The notes under the pieces are model-generated. The model was not told the DNA's origin. It did no database searches and worked only from the letters and a program-made list of their open reading frames with translations. The position numbers and the translations under genes were made by a program. Positions 36,640 through 45,453 of a stretch of 64,000 nt of DNA are shown here, piece by piece; the stretch's first letter is position 1, and each line of letters opens with the position of its first letter. The DNA comes from an uncultured Megasphaera sp. GTDB lineage: Bacteria > Bacillota > Negativicutes > Veillonellales > Megasphaeraceae. The stretch covers positions 1 through 64,000 of the forward strand of contig UQHB01000012.1 of the NCBI GenBank assembly GCA_900540735.1, in the 5' to 3' direction.

Positions 36640-36655
36640 GTGTATTCCTCCTTAC

Positions 36656-36916
36656 TTAATTAAGATAATCGATAATGCCAACAATAGCCAAGTCGATAGG
36701 CTTGCCGTGCGTCTTTTCCGAAGTACGAACAGCAGAGCCGCTGGCTACCAGCACGATTTCTCCGACGCCGGCACCGACGTAATCGACAGCTACTTCTTCA
36801 TTCCCATAGGGTATGCCTTCTTTGGTTTCATATTTGATAACCATGAGTTTCGTCCCGACGAGACCTTCTTCTTTTTTGGTAGACACTACGGATCCTACTA
36901 CTTTTGCTATTTTCAT
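36656..36916 (-). CDS. BMC-P shell vertex protein (EutN/PduN/CcmL)
   Basis: An 86-residue pentamer-forming protein that caps the shell vertices. The family's 'AKVVGSVVSTKKEEGLVGTK' opening and 'VDYVGAGVGEIVLVASGSAVR' middle are present. The only BMC-P in the locus. Confidence 0.93.
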   Translation of the reverse strand: MKIAKVVGSVVSTKKEEGLVGTKLMVIKYETKEGIPYGNEEVAVDYVGAGVGEIVLVASGSAVRTSEKTHGKPIDLAIVGIIDYLN

Positions 36917-36942
36917 TGCATCTCAATCCTTTGTCTTACGAT

Positions 36943-37494
36943 TTATTCATTCGATAATTCATGTGTCGTCTTTTTTGTCTTATTACTGCGCCGTGTCGTC
37001 CGCCGTGTGCGCCGTGGTTTCGGAGCCGGTGCTTCGACAGGAGCTTCAACCGTTTCTACGGGAGCTTCGACCGTCGGTGCACTAGGTTCTTCTACAACAG
37101 GTGCCGTTGCTGGCGTTTCCGGTTCCGGGGCCGGTGGTTCTGGTGCTGGCGGTTCTGGTTCCGGTGCAGCCGGTTTTTCCGGTTCTACGCCGTAGAAATT
37201 AGGCTTTTCTTTTTTCCCTGGATAGCGAATAAAGACATCGCTTAATTCTTTTGTCGGCCGCGCAATGACATCGACAGATACGAGAGATTCATCAGCCAAG
37301 GCACTAGCTCTGCCTGCTTCTACTGCCGCTTTGACGGCACCAACGTCACCAATGACTTTAATCGTCATCATGCCGCTGCCGCGAGCCGCTTCTAGTTCGA
37401 CTAAGGTGACGTTCGCAGCTTTGACCATGACATCGGCAGTTTCAATGGCACTGCATAATCCTTTTACTTCTACCAAACCTAATGATTGTTCCAT
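36943..37494 (-). CDS. BMC-H shell protein with long Pro/Glu and basic tail
   Basis: A 183-residue protein: a BMC-H domain in residues 1-85 ('SLGLVEVKGLCSAIETADVM', pore loop 'EAARGSGMMTIKVIGDVGAV'), then about 65 residues rich in Pro, Glu, Ala and Val with repeated 'PEPPAPEP' and 'VEAPVE', and a basic end 'RRTRRTTRRSNKTKK'. The tail would project from the shell surface and could bind acidic partners or the nucleoid. PduK-type shell proteins also carry C-terminal extensions, but I see no Cys cluster here. Confidence 0.9.
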   Translation of the reverse strand: MEQSLGLVEVKGLCSAIETADVMVKAANVTLVELEAARGSGMMTIKVIGDVGAVKAAVEAGRASALADESLVSVDVIARPTKELSDVFIRYPGKKEKPNFYGVEPEKPAAPEPEPPAPEPPAPEPETPATAPVVEEPSAPTVEAPVETVEAPVEAPAPKPRRTRRTTRRSNKTKKTTHELSNE

Positions 37495-37512
37495 GTGTCC
37501 TCCCTGCGCTCA

Positions 37513-38238
37513 TCATCTTTGACGGATAAAGGTAATGTCCCGCTGCGTCGCTTCTTCTTGAGCATACGCTGTAATCACAGCGCGACTTTCGATGAAGACC
37601 TGTGTGCCGCCGACAATACCAGCTAAATCAGCCGCTGTAATGACGCGCCCTGAAAGGGTCATCGTCCGCTTAGGCTGTGTTATTTCTGGCTTTGCTGCTG
37701 GCACTATAGCTTGAGGATATTCTCCTCCAATCGTCACGTCATACGTGAGCAGTGTGCGGTAATAAGATAAGATTTTTTCGACATATCCTGCCGGTTCTTT
37801 CCCTGTAAATTTCGTCAGTCCTTTGAGCATAATATGCTGCGCTGCCCCTTCAGCGAGACACCGCTCGACCCATTTCGTTTGGAATGTGTCGGCTATGCAA
37901 AGGGCTGCTTTGACGATGAAATCACGGGAAGCTACCGGATAGACAGTCAGGGAACCTTCGAGTGGAAGGTTCCCTGCCGCCGTTTGTCCTATAATTTGAC
38001 AAAAAGGGCAGTACTGGTGGATGCGGTCATGGAGACCTTGTGACCAATCATCCGGTACAATCGCTGTAACTGCATCACTTTCTATACATGTTTTTAAAAA
38101 GGAATCATATCGAACATCAAAGGAATCTTCAAAGACGACGTAGACCGTGCGCTTTGGCGCAGCCGCTTGTTCTGCTAAGACCTTTTCAATGACCCGCATC
38201 ACGATTTCTCTGAATTCACTTCCATTGATATCCAACAT
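37513..38238 (-). CDS. Conserved BMC-locus protein of unknown function
   Basis: A 241-residue protein similar in layout to the 'eut_hyp' family found only in microcompartment operons. Residues 5-22 ('NGSEFREIVMRVIEKVLAEQ') form an amphipathic helix like an encapsulation peptide. A Rossmann-like core follows ('RTVYVVFEDSFD', 'SLTVYPVASRDFIVKAALC'). The C-terminal 45 residues ('VITAADLAGIVGGTQVFIES') look like a separate small domain. No catalytic motif is clear. A flavoprotein or phosphotransferase role cannot be judged from sequence. Confidence 0.8.
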   Translation of the reverse strand: MLDINGSEFREIVMRVIEKVLAEQAAAPKRTVYVVFEDSFDVRYDSFLKTCIESDAVTAIVPDDWSQGLHDRIHQYCPFCQIIGQTAAGNLPLEGSLTVYPVASRDFIVKAALCIADTFQTKWVERCLAEGAAQHIMLKGLTKFTGKEPAGYVEKILSYYRTLLTYDVTIGGEYPQAIVPAAKPEITQPKRTMTLSGRVITAADLAGIVGGTQVFIESRAVITAYAQEEATQRDITFIRQR

Positions 38239-38255
38239 ATCACCTCGTCACGCTA

Positions 38256-38534
38256 CTAGTCTAAATGCGGAAGAATTTTTTCCACATCTGTATGAGGACG
38301 AGGAATAACATGAACGGATACCACTTCGCCGACGATTTTAGCAGAAGCTGCACCAGCGTCAACAGCTGCTTTAACAGCGCCAACGTCGCCACGAACCATA
38401 ACGGTTACCAAGCCGGAACCGATTTTTTCATATCCAATCAATGTTACGTTAGCAGCTTTGACCATTGCATCTGCTGCTTCGATAGAGCCTACGAGGCCTT
38501 TCGTTTCTACCATGCCTAATGCTTCGTTTGTCAT
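38256..38534 (-). CDS. BMC-H shell protein (PduA/EutM-like), copy 2
   Basis: A 92-residue single-domain shell protein, 88 of 92 residues identical to the product of 36343-36639 (differences at residues 2, 12, 31 and 90). It ends at 'HLD' without the extra tail of copy 1. It directly follows the PduB-like gene, the position of pduA relatives in Pdu loci. Confidence 0.95.
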   Translation of the reverse strand: MTNEALGMVETKGLVGSIEAADAMVKAANVTLIGYEKIGSGLVTVMVRGDVGAVKAAVDAGAASAKIVGEVVSVHVIPRPHTDVEKILPHLD

Positions 38535-38584
38535 TGTTTATTCCTCCAGTTTCAGGGATTATCCTTTAGTTACGTAATAGCTTA

Positions 38585-39406
38585 TTAAATGTACGGTGTC
38601 GTTGTCGATTTCGGTTCATCACCGAGGGCACCGAGAAGTTTTTTGCCTACAGCGATAGCCGCTTTAACAGCTTGGCGAACAGCACCGGAGTCACCGCTAA
38701 AGCAAAGGATAACTTCGTTCGAGAAGCTTGTGCCGCCGTTTTTCGGGGACGAATAGCCAACGACTTCAACGTTAGCAGCTTTGACAGCCGTATCTGCGAG
38801 GACAATGCCAATAGCAGCCGGGCCTGCGCAGGTCATGCCGAAAGCTTTACCGAATTTAGCACCTAAGGCTTTTTCTAAGCAGTAGCTAGCACGAGCGGAA
38901 TACTGGAATTCAATGTGACCAGCATCGTTACCATAGACATCGCCGAAGTATTTCGGTAATACTTGGAGTGCGATTTCAACAGCACGGCGAGCGTCCGATA
39001 CGTCTTCAGCACCGATGATGATTAAGGAACCATGACCTGCGCCGCCTTTTGTATCACGCGGTAATTCAACGGAAATGATTTCTGTATTCGTTGCTTTTAC
39101 AGCATCGTCAACAGCCATGATTTGCGGGCCTGCACCAACACGGCCGCCGATAATCCCGATAGAACGGAATTTACCTAAATTCATGGATTCTTTCAATAAG
39201 GGGTCGACGCTGGCAATGACGAGACCAATGGTGTCGCCAATGGATGTGCCGACAAATTCTGTTCTGCCAACGGCATGATTAATACCGGAAGCGTCACCTT
39301 TAGTGGTTTCAGCAGGAGCAGCCGGTGTTGCTGCAGGAGCTGCTGCTTGTGAGCCAAGTTCAGCTTTGACTTGGTTCATGACTTTTTGCAATAATTCCTG
39401 ATCCAT
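38585..39406 (-). CDS. pduB: BMC-T shell protein, PduB type
   Basis: A 273-residue protein with two fused BMC domains (about 55-160 and 165-262), forming a pseudohexameric trimer, probably with a gated pore for substrate entry. The first 40 residues contain an amphipathic helix 'ELLQKVMNQVKAELG' and an Ala/Pro linker, the layout known from PduB, where the N-terminus ties the enzyme core to the shell. It lies between the activase and BMC-H copy 2. Confidence 0.93.
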   Translation of the reverse strand: MDQELLQKVMNQVKAELGSQAAAPAATPAAPAETTKGDASGINHAVGRTEFVGTSIGDTIGLVIASVDPLLKESMNLGKFRSIGIIGGRVGAGPQIMAVDDAVKATNTEIISVELPRDTKGGAGHGSLIIIGAEDVSDARRAVEIALQVLPKYFGDVYGNDAGHIEFQYSARASYCLEKALGAKFGKAFGMTCAGPAAIGIVLADTAVKAANVEVVGYSSPKNGGTSFSNEVILCFSGDSGAVRQAVKAAIAVGKKLLGALGDEPKSTTTPYI

Positions 39407-39427
39407 AATGACCCTCCTTAAGGATAC

Positions 39428-40372
39428 TTACATGTCTTCATCGCCTATGCGGCATTTGACGCCTGCCGCTTCCACAATAAGACGATATTTTTCTAATTCT
39501 TTATTGCTCAGCGATTTCGCACTGAGTCGATTCATTTTGTACTCAATCCCCATCATCTTGTACTTATTTTCACCTAACGCGTGATACGGCAAGAGATGGA
39601 CGTATTTCACATTGCCAAGAGAGTCGGCAAATTCAGCAATCGCTTTGATTTCCTCTTCTTTGTCATTAAATTTAGGAATGACAGGGACGCGGATGATAAG
39701 CGGTGAAAATGCGGCGATTCGCCGGGCATTGTTTAAAATCAGTTCATTAGACACACCCGTAAAGGTACGATGTTTTTCCGGGTCCATATGCTTAATATCC
39801 ATGAGGATGGTATCGACATATGGAATGACTTTTAAGACTTTATCCGTTTCTGCACAGCATTCCGTTTCAATCGCTGTGTTCCAGCCTTGGGCCTTACATG
39901 CTTTGAAGAGTTCACCAGCAAATTCGGCTTGCATGAATGGGTCGCCACCAGATAAGGTGACACCACCGCCGGAATGGCGGAATACAGAACGGTCTTTCTT
40001 TAAGACTTCTATCAGTTCCCTTACACTAACACGATGGCCTTTCATGACTAGTGCGCCTGTCGGGCAAGCGGCAGCACAATCACCGTTCCCTGTACATGCA
40101 CTATAATCAAAATGACGAACACCGTCAGCTGTAAAGGTCACAGCGTGCTTCTTGCAGACGCTTTCGCAGCGTCTGCAATGCACACATTCTGATTCATTGT
40201 ACATGACTACGGGGCGGCGCCGTTGTGATTCTGGGTTGCTGCACCACCAGCATGAAAGGGGGCATCCTTTCAAGAATACAATCGTGCGAATACCGGGTCC
40301 GTCATTCAGTGAAAAGCGCTGAATATCGAAGACATCGCCTTTCATCGAATAATCAATCGTGACGACACTCAC
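39428..40372 (-). CDS. Glycyl radical enzyme activase (radical SAM)
   Basis: Generates the glycyl radical on the diol dehydratase by reductive cleavage of S-adenosylmethionine. The 314-residue protein has the radical-SAM cluster 'CPLSCWWCSNPE' near 35 and an inserted ferredoxin domain with two Cys clusters ('CVHCRRCESVC' near 62, 'CTGNGDCAAACPTG' near 92). Radical-SAM 'SGGDPFMQ' lies near 140. The GTG at 40372 follows GGGGGATAAACT. It sits right after the enzyme it activates. Confidence 0.95.
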   Translation of the reverse strand: MSVVTIDYSMKGDVFDIQRFSLNDGPGIRTIVFLKGCPLSCWWCSNPESQRRRPVVMYNESECVHCRRCESVCKKHAVTFTADGVRHFDYSACTGNGDCAAACPTGALVMKGHRVSVRELIEVLKKDRSVFRHSGGGVTLSGGDPFMQAEFAGELFKACKAQGWNTAIETECCAETDKVLKVIPYVDTILMDIKHMDPEKHRTFTGVSNELILNNARRIAAFSPLIIRVPVIPKFNDKEEEIKAIAEFADSLGNVKYVHLLPYHALGENKYKMMGIEYKMNRLSAKSLSNKELEKYRLIVEAAGVKCRIGDEDM

Positions 40373-40412
40373 AGTTTATCCCCCATTTCATACGTATTTG
40401 CCGTAGGAGCTA

Positions 40413-43004
40413 TTAGAATTCAAATTCTGTTCTGTCAATAATGTTATCCTGAACTTCTTTTGCTAAGGAGATGAACTGTGCGGAGTAACCAGCTACGCGG
40501 ACAACGAGGTCTTTGTGTTGTTCCGGATGCTGCTGAGCCGCAATAAGAGTGGATTTATCGATAACGTTGAACTGTACGTGCATGCCTTTGTTATCGAAGT
40601 ACGTCCGAACCATCGCAGCGAAGCGTTTGAGGCCTTCGTCACCAGCAAGTGCAGACGGGCTGAATTTCTGGTTGTAAAGAGTACCGTTCGAGAACGTTTC
40701 ATGTTCGAGTTTAGCAACGGAAAGAACTGCTGCTGTCGGGCCGTTCGTATCGCAGCCTGCACGAGGCGAAACACCATCAGCAAGCGGTTCCCAAGCTAAG
40801 CGGCCATCTGGCAATGGAGCAACGTCTTTACCGAAGAGAACGTTAGCCGATACTGGGTAGCACCCTGCCTGGAACTGACCACCGCGCGGGTTTCTGTATT
40901 TCTGTACTTCGCGAGCGTAAATCTGGCCAGCTTCACGAGTAATAACGTCGACGATATCATCGTCATTACCGAACCAAGTCGTGTTTTCCATAATCCGTTT
41001 GATTTCCTGGTAACGAGCCGTGTTACCTGTAGCCGGTGTGCCAGCAGGAGCAGCGTTCGTCGTCTGGAGATCTTTCTGGAGCTGGTTAATATCGATGCTG
41101 CCGTTAGCCGAAAGGATACGTTTAACAGCTTCATAAATCTGGCGTTCATCCATGCCTGCAGTGGAGCCAATGGACTGTTGCGTGCAAGCGCAGCCGGTGC
41201 CGAAGAACTGGTCAATCTTACCGGTTTCATCAGGATAACCGAAGTTATGGTCAATAGCCTGTGCTAATTCTTCCATCGTAACTTCGTGATTTTCGAAGAC
41301 GTGTTTCTGAATAGCTGCGAAGGAGTCGCCGTTATCTGCTACGCCGAATGCCTGCGGGCCAGTGAAGTTGTAAATAGCACCGCCTTCTTGCATGGATTTA
41401 CCACGGCCAATGCAATCTTCAACGAGAGCCGATTCAAACGGTAATGGGCAACGTTCTGCATGCGCATAGTCAACAGCGTTATCTGCTTCAACTAAGAGGC
41501 GAACGAAGTATTCCATTTGCTGACGATATGCGTCCATGAGTTCGCCGAGGTTTTTGAAGTCTTTCATTTCACCCGTCTTAGGCCCTAACTGTAATTTACC
41601 GTTGCGGCCATTGTGGAGCGTAATGTCGAGGACTTTAGAAATATTGAAGAATGCAGCGTCATGCCAGCCTTCTGTTTTGTGCGGAACCTGTGGTTCTACG
41701 CAACCGATGATGCAATACTGACGCGCTTCTTTTAACGGAATACCGCGGTTCATCATCGCCGGGATAATAACTTCGTCATTGTACATAGCCGGATAGCCAA
41801 GGCCGAGACGCGTTACTTCGCAAGCTCTGTAGAGGAATTCATCCGGAGTTTTGTTGGAATAACGAATCGAGAAGGACGGAGCTGCCATGGCAACGTGAGC
41901 AGCTGCATCGAACATCATGTACGACAAGGGGTTCGTAGCGTCTACGCCGTCTTCATCAATACCACCGCATTGGATGTTCTGGAAAATAGCGTAACCAGCG
42001 AAAGCCTGGTCGGAAATAGCATCACGAGTTTTGTTGAGGTCGTTGAATTTAACCCAAATGTTATCGAGTAATTCTTGTGCAAATTCTTGGCTAATGTTTT
42101 TATCAGCTGCCAAGTACGGATACATGTATTGGTCGAAACGGCCCGGAGAAATAGAGTGGCCACTCGATTCAATCTGAAGAATTAACTGTACGAACCAGAA
42201 GGACTGGCAAGCTTCCCACCATGTCGTAGCTGGGCCTTCCGGAACTTTGCGGCAATTCTGCGCAATCTGTGTGAGTTCTGCTTTACGCGTTGCGTTCGTT
42301 TCACTAGCTGCGAGCTGGTCAGCCAGGTCTGCATACCGATGTGCGTAAGCAATAGCAGCTTTGTATGTAATGACGACTGCGTCGTAGAAGTTTGCTTTTT
42401 TAATATCTTCCGGGTCATTGCCAGTAAGTTTAGCTTTGGCAGCTTCTGCTTCTTGGATGATGCCGGAGAAACCAACGCGAAGGACTTTGCCGTAATCTAC
42501 GCAAACGTGGCCAACGCCGTTGAAGTAGTAGTTACCAACAGTGAAGACACCGTTTGCCTGTGCGTCTAAGCACGGCTGGGACATGTAGGACGTAGCAAGG
42601 TCACTCGTCGTTTTGCCCGGCCAATATAAGAATGCATCATGTAAGCGTTTTGCCGTTTCTTTCGGGATTTCGAAGGGGTCAGCCATACGCGTTGCCATGG
42701 TGTCAAATTCTTTTTCTACCCAATCATAGGAGAATTCCGGATAAATTTGGCAACCATGTACGCTCACGGTCAAGGAACCAGCGATTAATTCGTTATCACG
42801 AATAGCAATAGGAATTTCGTTTAAGATTTTTTCTACTGCTTTAGCACGACGAAGGATAATAGGAAGTCCTTCTGTTTCTTTATATGAAGCAGTAATTAAT
42901 TCCGCACGATCTGCTTCTACTGTTGGTGTTGCATCATAAATCGCATTTTTCAGGGCCTTAATTCGGTCAGTCGGTTGCGTAAAACCTTTTGCTAATACGT
43001 CCAT
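40413..43004 (-). CDS. Glycyl radical diol dehydratase (B12-independent propanediol dehydratase type)
   Basis: Signature enzyme of the BMC: dehydrates 1,2-propanediol (possibly glycerol) to the aldehyde. In the 863-residue protein starting at 43004 (after AAGGAGG), H166, H283, S284, C435, E437 and D449 correspond, with an offset of two, to H164, H281, S282, C433, E435 and D447 of Clostridium butyricum glycerol dehydratase as I recall it. The glycyl radical site is G839 in 'VAGYSAQF'. 'GCVEPQVPHKTEGWHDAAFF' is diol-dehydratase-like, not choline-lyase-like. It is about 76 residues longer than that enzyme because of an insertion (about residues 595-665) with a helix 'DERQIYEAVKRILSANG' and an Ala/Pro/Thr linker, which resembles an internal encapsulation peptide. 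Confidence 0.92.
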   Translation of the reverse strand: MDVLAKGFTQPTDRIKALKNAIYDATPTVEADRAELITASYKETEGLPIILRRAKAVEKILNEIPIAIRDNELIAGSLTVSVHGCQIYPEFSYDWVEKEFDTMATRMADPFEIPKETAKRLHDAFLYWPGKTTSDLATSYMSQPCLDAQANGVFTVGNYYFNGVGHVCVDYGKVLRVGFSGIIQEAEAAKAKLTGNDPEDIKKANFYDAVVITYKAAIAYAHRYADLADQLAASETNATRKAELTQIAQNCRKVPEGPATTWWEACQSFWFVQLILQIESSGHSISPGRFDQYMYPYLAADKNISQEFAQELLDNIWVKFNDLNKTRDAISDQAFAGYAIFQNIQCGGIDEDGVDATNPLSYMMFDAAAHVAMAAPSFSIRYSNKTPDEFLYRACEVTRLGLGYPAMYNDEVIIPAMMNRGIPLKEARQYCIIGCVEPQVPHKTEGWHDAAFFNISKVLDITLHNGRNGKLQLGPKTGEMKDFKNLGELMDAYRQQMEYFVRLLVEADNAVDYAHAERCPLPFESALVEDCIGRGKSMQEGGAIYNFTGPQAFGVADNGDSFAAIQKHVFENHEVTMEELAQAIDHNFGYPDETGKIDQFFGTGCACTQQSIGSTAGMDERQIYEAVKRILSANGSIDINQLQKDLQTTNAAPAGTPATGNTARYQEIKRIMENTTWFGNDDDIVDVITREAGQIYAREVQKYRNPRGGQFQAGCYPVSANVLFGKDVAPLPDGRLAWEPLADGVSPRAGCDTNGPTAAVLSVAKLEHETFSNGTLYNQKFSPSALAGDEGLKRFAAMVRTYFDNKGMHVQFNVIDKSTLIAAQQHPEQHKDLVVRVAGYSAQFISLAKEVQDNIIDRTEFEF

Positions 43005-43187
43005 ATGTATAGCCTCCTTGTATGTTACTAAAACGTAAGTCATCTCATTGCCATGTTTGACAGCATGCATTATCTGCAATTCGATGTTTCGAGAAGATTA
43101 TATCATGAATGAATGCAAATTAATTATTTTTCCGTTGCTAAAATAACACTATATTGGTCTATGTAGAAAAAAATTTTCGTATAACCA

Positions 43188-43229
43188 AAAAGTGCGTAAT
43201 GAAAAGTTACAAACTCTTCACTACGCACT
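43188..43229 (-). terminator. Hairpin between metK and the dehydratase
   Basis: Arms AGTGCGTAATGAA and TTCACTACGCACT form a near-perfect stem with an inner AGTT/ACT pairing, followed by T5 on the minus strand. It lies 22 nt after the metK stop and should partly separate metK from the dehydratase-shell genes. Confidence 0.75.
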
Positions 43230-43250
43230 ATGATGTTACGTATAATGATA

Positions 43251-44414
43251 TTATTTTACCGCATCTTGCAAGGCTTTGACTTTGTCTGTTTTTTCCCAAG
43301 CAAAGCCTTCATTTTCTCTACCAAAGTGACCATACACGGCAGTTTTACGGAATTGTGGCCGCCGTAAGTCGAGAACTTTGATGAAATCAGCTACAGCAAA
43401 AGAGAACACTTGCTGTACAGCGGCATCGATTTTTTCTACTGGTACGTGTTCCGTACCGTACGTCTGAATCTGTACGGCTTCAGGATAAATGCCGCTAATA
43501 GCGTAAGCAATTGCTACTTCGCATTCGTCCGCAAGGCCTGCAGCAACGATATTTTTCGCTACGTACCGCGCCATGTAAGCCGCACTGCGGTCGACTTTCG
43601 TCGCATCTTTCCCAGAGAAAGCACCACCGCCGTGTTTGGCCAGAGTCCCGTACGTATCGACCATGATTTTCCGTCCCGTCAGGCCGGTATCCCCTACAGG
43701 GCCGCCAATGACGAAACGTCCCGTCTGGTTGATGCGAATGGCCGTATTCGGCCGAAGCCACTGCCCGCACACCGGGGCGATAATGACCTGTTTAATAATC
43801 TGTTGCAACTCTGGTTGCGTAATTTCTTCACAATGTTGCGCCGAAACGATGAGGCTGTGAATCCCGTCTGGCTTACCATTCTTATCATAGTGCATCGTGA
43901 CTTGCGATTTGCCATCAGGCCGGAAAATACGGCCTAATTCCGTCGTATGACGTACCGTATCGAGTTGACGCACGAGAGCTTGGGATAAATTCACCGTAAT
44001 AGGCATGTAATTCGGCGTTTCATTAATTGCATAACCATACATAATGCCTTGGTCGCCACTGCCGACAGTTTCGTCGTTTACTGCCTTCGATACGCCTTGA
44101 TTAATATCGGCAGACTGTTGATGAACATTCGTAAAAATGAGGCAATCATCTGCTGTAAATCCTAAGGCTTTATCTGTATAGCCAATGTCGCGAATGACTT
44201 GGCGTGCCGTTTCGGTAATATCGACTTTTGCCGCTGAGCCTACTTCGCCAGCAATGGTTAAAACATTGCTAGACACAAAGGATTCAACAGCCACATGAGC
44301 CGTCGGGTCTTTAACTAAATAAGCGTCTAAAATAGCGTCCGAAATTTGGTCGCAAATCTTGTCAGGATGGCCTTCTGTCACGGCTTCTGACGTTTTATAG
44401 TTGTATAAGAGCAA
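43251..44414 (-). CDS. metK: S-adenosylmethionine synthetase
   Basis: Makes SAM from methionine and ATP. The 387-residue protein shows 'TEGHPDKICDQISDAILD' near 14, 'GSGDQGIMYGYA' near 117 and 'GGGAFSGKDATKVDRSAAY' split near 258-277. It lies inside the BMC locus between the PocR-type regulator and the glycyl radical enzyme, whose activase consumes SAM. No SAM riboswitch precedes it: only 22 nt separate it from the regulator gene. Confidence 0.96.
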   Translation of the reverse strand: MLLYNYKTSEAVTEGHPDKICDQISDAILDAYLVKDPTAHVAVESFVSSNVLTIAGEVGSAAKVDITETARQVIRDIGYTDKALGFTADDCLIFTNVHQQSADINQGVSKAVNDETVGSGDQGIMYGYAINETPNYMPITVNLSQALVRQLDTVRHTTELGRIFRPDGKSQVTMHYDKNGKPDGIHSLIVSAQHCEEITQPELQQIIKQVIIAPVCGQWLRPNTAIRINQTGRFVIGGPVGDTGLTGRKIMVDTYGTLAKHGGGAFSGKDATKVDRSAAYMARYVAKNIVAAGLADECEVAIAYAISGIYPEAVQIQTYGTEHVPVEKIDAAVQQVFSFAVADFIKVLDLRRPQFRKTAVYGHFGRENEGFAWEKTDKVKALQDAVK

Positions 44415-44436
44415 GATGTCATCTCCTTACAAAGGC

Positions 44437-45333
44437 TTACTGGATTTCGAATTTTTTCCGATACGCATGAGGCGTTTCACCAGTAAACTGTTTGAAAATC
44501 TTGCAGAAATAACTCGTCCGATGGTAGCCGAGCTGGCGGCCAATAGAATCGACAGAAGCCTTCGATTTTTTCAGTATCTTTTCCGCTTCTTGGACGCGGC
44601 ATTGATTGATATACTGCATGAGATTCATCTTCATTTCCTGCTTAAAGAGCTTCGATAAATAAGACTCGCTCAAGAAGACTTCTTCCGCAATATCTCGGAG
44701 TGTTAAATTGCAAGTTAAATTATTTTTTATGTATTCTACGGTCTTTCTGATTTCCGGTCGGCCAATAGCCATCAGTTCTTTATCTTGGGGCTTACCTAAG
44801 TCCGGTACATCATACGATAAATTGAGAGACTTGTCGACAAAGGGGAAATAGCACGTCGTTAAGGTATGCAAAATACGAGACGCACTCATAATATCTTCGT
44901 ATCTATACGTTGGAACAGCCTTGAAATAGTGAAATGCGTAACTATTTTCTTGCCAATTCGTCTTCTCTTGGAGGTACGGAATACGCAAGTCTTCCGATGC
45001 CATTTGTCCTGATACAATAAAGCCATGAATCTGGTTTTCGTGCACTACAGGCACAGCAAAGTCGACGAGCCCTGCGTGGCAGCGGTATGGGCAACAATGC
45101 TGATTTTTAAACGTATCTAATCCGCCGCATAAATCGCAGTGTGCGCATTTTTCCCGAAATTCTGGAATACTGCGCATGAATTGGCAAAACTTCGAAAAAT
45201 TATACTTATTAGAACGCTCCTTCCCTTTTATATCTACATATACGCACGCAATACCTGTGACGTTGGTGTAGTCATTCATAATACTGCTAACAACTTTTTT
45301 GACGCGATCTTCTGTATTAAATGTAATAGCCAT
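44437..45333 (-). CDS. pocR: PocR-type AraC-family regulator
   Basis: Likely activator of the BMC genes in response to propanediol. The 298-residue protein has an N-terminal PocR sensory domain (about 8-165) with the Cys cluster 'CAHCDLCGG' and 'CCPYRCHAGLVDF', and a C-terminal AraC DNA-binding domain with two HTHs (about 195-295, 'LTLRDIAEEVFLSESYLSKLF' split). The ATG at 45333 follows GAAAGGAACAAG, so the 13-residue extension is rejected. PocR is the propanediol-responsive activator of cobalamin/propanediol genes in enterobacteria, which supports the substrate call. Confidence 0.9.
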   Translation of the reverse strand: MAITFNTEDRVKKVVSSIMNDYTNVTGIACVYVDIKGKERSNKYNFSKFCQFMRSIPEFREKCAHCDLCGGLDTFKNQHCCPYRCHAGLVDFAVPVVHENQIHGFIVSGQMASEDLRIPYLQEKTNWQENSYAFHYFKAVPTYRYEDIMSASRILHTLTTCYFPFVDKSLNLSYDVPDLGKPQDKELMAIGRPEIRKTVEYIKNNLTCNLTLRDIAEEVFLSESYLSKLFKQEMKMNLMQYINQCRVQEAEKILKKSKASVDSIGRQLGYHRTSYFCKIFKQFTGETPHAYRKKFEIQ

Positions 45334-45453
45334 AGCTTGTTCCTTTCTGCACGGAAATAATCCGGCATACAAACAGCAGGCTGTCCATATACTAAGTATA
45401 CCATTTATGTAGAAAAAACCTATGGCTATAGTAATACAGAATATGCAAGGGTA

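Noticed and set aside
40413..43004. Choline trimethylamine-lyase (CutC)
   Set aside because: Residues around the active-site Cys and the His/Asp pattern match glycerol/propanediol dehydratase, and the regulator is PocR-type.
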